NCBI GenBank assembly: GCA_023427925.1
Contig: JAEYZS010000132.1
Span: 1 to 8,209, forward strand
Direction of reading: 5' to 3'
Source: Pseudomonadota bacterium
GTDB lineage: Bacteria; Bdellovibrionota; Bdellovibrionia; Bdellovibrionales; JAEYZS01
Length of the DNA: 8,209 nucleotides
The notes under the pieces are model-generated. The model did not search any database, was not told where the DNA came from, and worked only from the letters and a program-made list of their open reading frames with translations. Positions 6,967 through 8,209 of the stretch are shown in pieces. A program made the translations under genes and the position numbers. Numbering within the stretch: the first letter of the stretch is position 1; the number at the start of each line of letters is the position of its first letter.

Positions 6967-7276
6967 AAATATAGTACTGTGTAAGCCCGTTTTCTTCGAC
7001 TCGACAACCACCGGGTACCGGAACTGAGGTACAAGACGCTCCGCCTGATGCACAGTAAGCCGGGCACTCATCCGCACAATCCCCTACACCAAGGCCACCG
7101 CCCCCACCGCCACCACAATTACACCGAACTATCCATGGATCACAAACGACTGGTAGGCCCATACCATCTTGAGTAATACGACCAGTTCGCAATTGCCCCG
7201 GATTGGAACAAGAGGCTCCTATAATCGTCGGATCAGTTATAGTACAACCGGTAGCTGGGCCCGGTGAGCAATCCAC
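6959..7276 (-). CDS. Cysteine-rich protein, C-terminal part downstream of an in-frame TGA
   Basis: The frame is open from the codon after the TGA (7358-7360) to the TAA at 6959-6961. The first usable start is GTG at 7276, giving 105 residues with 12 cysteines. Upstream of that GTG, the same frame encodes a coding-like stretch with eight prolines (7298-7321) and two more cysteines (GSCTWEC), and GTG has no ribosome binding site. I therefore read this as the C-terminal part of the upstream protein and not an independent gene. Features are CDPWIVRCNC, seven glycines, then DCADECPAYCASGGASC and a final GLTQYYICR. The CDPWI motif echoes CPPWI in the upstream part. There is no signal peptide, so an independent product would stay in the cytoplasm, which suits a cysteine-rich chain poorly. 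Function is unknown. If the TGA is a true mutation this is a pseudogene remnant. Confidence 0.5.
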   Translation of the reverse strand: MDCSPGPATGCTITDPTIIGASCSNPGQLRTGRITQDGMGLPVVCDPWIVRCNCGGGGGGGLGVGDCADECPAYCASGGASCTSVPVPGGCRVEENGLTQYYICR

Positions 7277-7297
7277 ACATTCCCAGGTGCAACTTCC

Positions 7298-7321
7298 TGG
7301 AGGTGGGGGCGGAGGCGGAGG
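7298..7321 (-). repeat. Polyproline-coding tract
   Basis: Eight consecutive proline codons use mixed third bases (CCT, CCG, CCC, CCA), just 12 codons after the in-frame TGA. Mixed codons show that the protein sequence is kept, not a DNA slippage tract. This is evidence that the segment between the TGA and the GTG was translated. A matching seven-glycine linker is encoded at 7092-7112. Confidence 0.65.
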
Positions 7322-7360
7322 TGTAGTTACATTTCCTCCAACCCTTACCGCCTGGTATAT

Positions 7361-7363
7361 TCA
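7361..7363 (-). other. In-frame TGA interrupting the cysteine-rich reading frame
   Basis: The single TGA separates two parts of one frame: 282 open codons upstream to the window edge and 133 downstream. Both parts are cysteine-rich and share a CxPWI motif. Other complete genes in the window end in TAA or TAG. It may be a nonsense mutation (for example from CGA, GGA or TGG), a sequencing error, a read-through site, or a true stop between two genes. Confidence 0.6.
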
Positions 7364-8209
7364 GCGGGAATTTGCACTAGCTTCAGCTTGAGCACATTCC
7401 GCTGTTGATATCCAAGGTGGACATAGAGCAACTCTTAAACAGCTTCCGTTTATTCTATCTACATTCGTACATCGTTGGCAGCGAGGATCGTTGGATCCTA
7501 CACAACCCGTTGCGGAATTTCCGATTCTGTTAATTTGTGCTTGTCCAGTATTAGCTCGGCAGAAGGGATTAGTTAAACAGTCCGCATCGTTCGGACCACT
7601 GCCACCAGTCTGAGCAATTGCTTTGTCTGGAATTAACCAGCCTAAGAAACTTGGTGGCTGAAGTTGCGCATTCAATCCGTCACTAATTTGATTTGCCACA
7701 GCTGGAACATTTTTAGCCACAGTGGTATCAAAAAAATTATCTAATCTGCCATACCAACTTCTAAGCTTTGGTTTTTCAATACGAGCCACTTTCTCGTTTT
7801 TTTCAAGCTCGACTTCCCCGTTATGATCGATGGAACCAGGATTTGCAGTGCCTTCGTGTTGACTGCACGAACTTCTTCGAGTTTGTCCGTAACTTCCTTC
7901 CACATTGTAGGTACAATAATAGTCCGAGTTATTTGCGTATTTATTTAAGTTCCCACTTTTAACACACACAGCATGGGTGAGTTCTCCAGGAACTGCATTT
8001 CCGATTCCTTCAATTTGCCTTACATTCGGCAGACACACTCGTGTACAATCCAACCATCTAGCAGTTGTTCCGGCGGGGCATGAGCCACCGCTATCGAGAG
8101 CCATACCCAAAACTCGGGCCTCAATCACAGCTCGCCCTAGATCCTCCATTACATAACCCATCTGATAACCAATTCGAATTCGTTCTTGATATTTGGCTCT
8201 GTTCTCAAT
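7361..8209 (-). CDS. Cysteine-rich, probably exported protein of unknown function (5'-truncated by window edge)
   Basis: The frame is open from the right edge (IENRAKYQERIRIGYQMGY...) to the TGA at 7361-7363, giving 282 codons; the true start lies beyond the window. The ATG at 8161 is internal, because 16 codons precede it without a stop. There are 14 cysteines, many in pairs (DCTRVC, DCLTNPFC, RCQRC), typical of a disulfide-bonded exported protein. The chain starts with a charged helical region. Next comes a cysteine-rich block with SGGSCPAGTTARWLDCTRVC. A charged linker follows (EVELEKNEKVARIEKPKLR). Then there is a short hydrophobic stretch, FLGWLIPDKAIAQT, and finally a second cysteine block ending CPPWISTAECAQAEASANSR. 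I recognise no family. The same frame continues past the TGA into more cysteine-rich sequence, so the intact protein probably had at least about 415 residues and was then interrupted. Confidence 0.75.
   Translation of the reverse strand: MENRAKYQERIRIGYQMGYVMEDLGRAVIEARVLGMALDSGGSCPAGTTARWLDCTRVCLPNVRQIEGIGNAVPGELTHAVCVKSGNLNKYANNSDYYCTYNVEGSYGQTRRSSCSQHEGTANPGSIDHNGEVELEKNEKVARIEKPKLRSWYGRLDNFFDTTVAKNVPAVANQISDGLNAQLQPPSFLGWLIPDKAIAQTGGSGPNDADCLTNPFCRANTGQAQINRIGNSATGCVGSNDPRCQRCTNVDRINGSCLRVALCPPWISTAECAQAEASANSR

Noticed and set aside
7361..7363. TGA read as a sense codon (Trp or Gly genetic code)
   Set aside because: All other complete genes end in TAA or TAG, but every tryptophan in sodB, bioY and the lipoprotein uses TGG and no other gene has an in-frame TGA. 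A reassigned code would show several.
7325..7363. Selenocysteine insertion at the TGA
   Set aside because: The 38 bases after the TGA form only a 3-bp stem (CCA/TGG) around a GGT-containing loop, not a convincing bacterial SECIS, and no redox motif surrounds the site.
8159..8161. ATG at 8161 as the start of the cysteine-rich gene
   Set aside because: The frame stays open for 16 more codons to the window edge, there is no signal peptide after this ATG, and no Shine-Dalgarno sequence precedes it.

Overview
This 8.2 kb window of moderately low GC reads as ordinary chromosome from a Gram-negative bacterium. It encodes an outer-membrane-type lipoprotein, several Sec-exported proteins, an iron superoxide dismutase of the E. 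coli SodB type and a BioY biotin transporter subunit. The mix of large modular lipoproteins and cysteine-rich exported proteins would suit a Bdellovibrionota-like or other deltaproteobacterial-type lineage. That placement is inference only, because no rRNA or other marker is present. There are no RNA genes, insertion sequences, CRISPR arrays or phage genes, and no gene-free stretch exceeds about 150 bases.

Layout from left to right. (1) A 3'-truncated minus-strand gene (1-783) encodes an exported, charged helical protein that I do not recognise. (2) sodB (842-1420, minus) has a strong ribosome binding site and a clear intrinsic terminator, and the ATG of gene (1) lies inside that terminator hairpin. 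(3) A 985-residue lipoprotein (1573-4530, minus) is built from about five Ig-like repeats, each with a cysteine pair, then three jelly-roll-like repeats. (4) bioY and an unknown 95-residue ORF (4628-5516, minus) form a tight two-gene operon. (5) A secreted nucleotide pyrophosphatase/phosphodiesterase-type enzyme (5601-6914, plus) is divergent from bioY. (6) A cysteine-rich protein with polyproline and polyglycine tracts (6959-8209, minus) enters from the right edge and is split by one in-frame TGA.

Apart from bioY and its 95-residue partner, the genes look like separate transcription units and do not form one pathway. The common theme is the cell envelope: four of the seven protein-coding loci appear exported or surface-located. 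The exported status of the cysteine-rich locus is inferred from composition, because its N-terminus is outside the window.

I see no convincing new multi-gene system. The points most worth a second look are the in-frame TGA in the cysteine-rich gene, the start codon embedded in the sodB terminator, and the repeat architecture of the lipoprotein.
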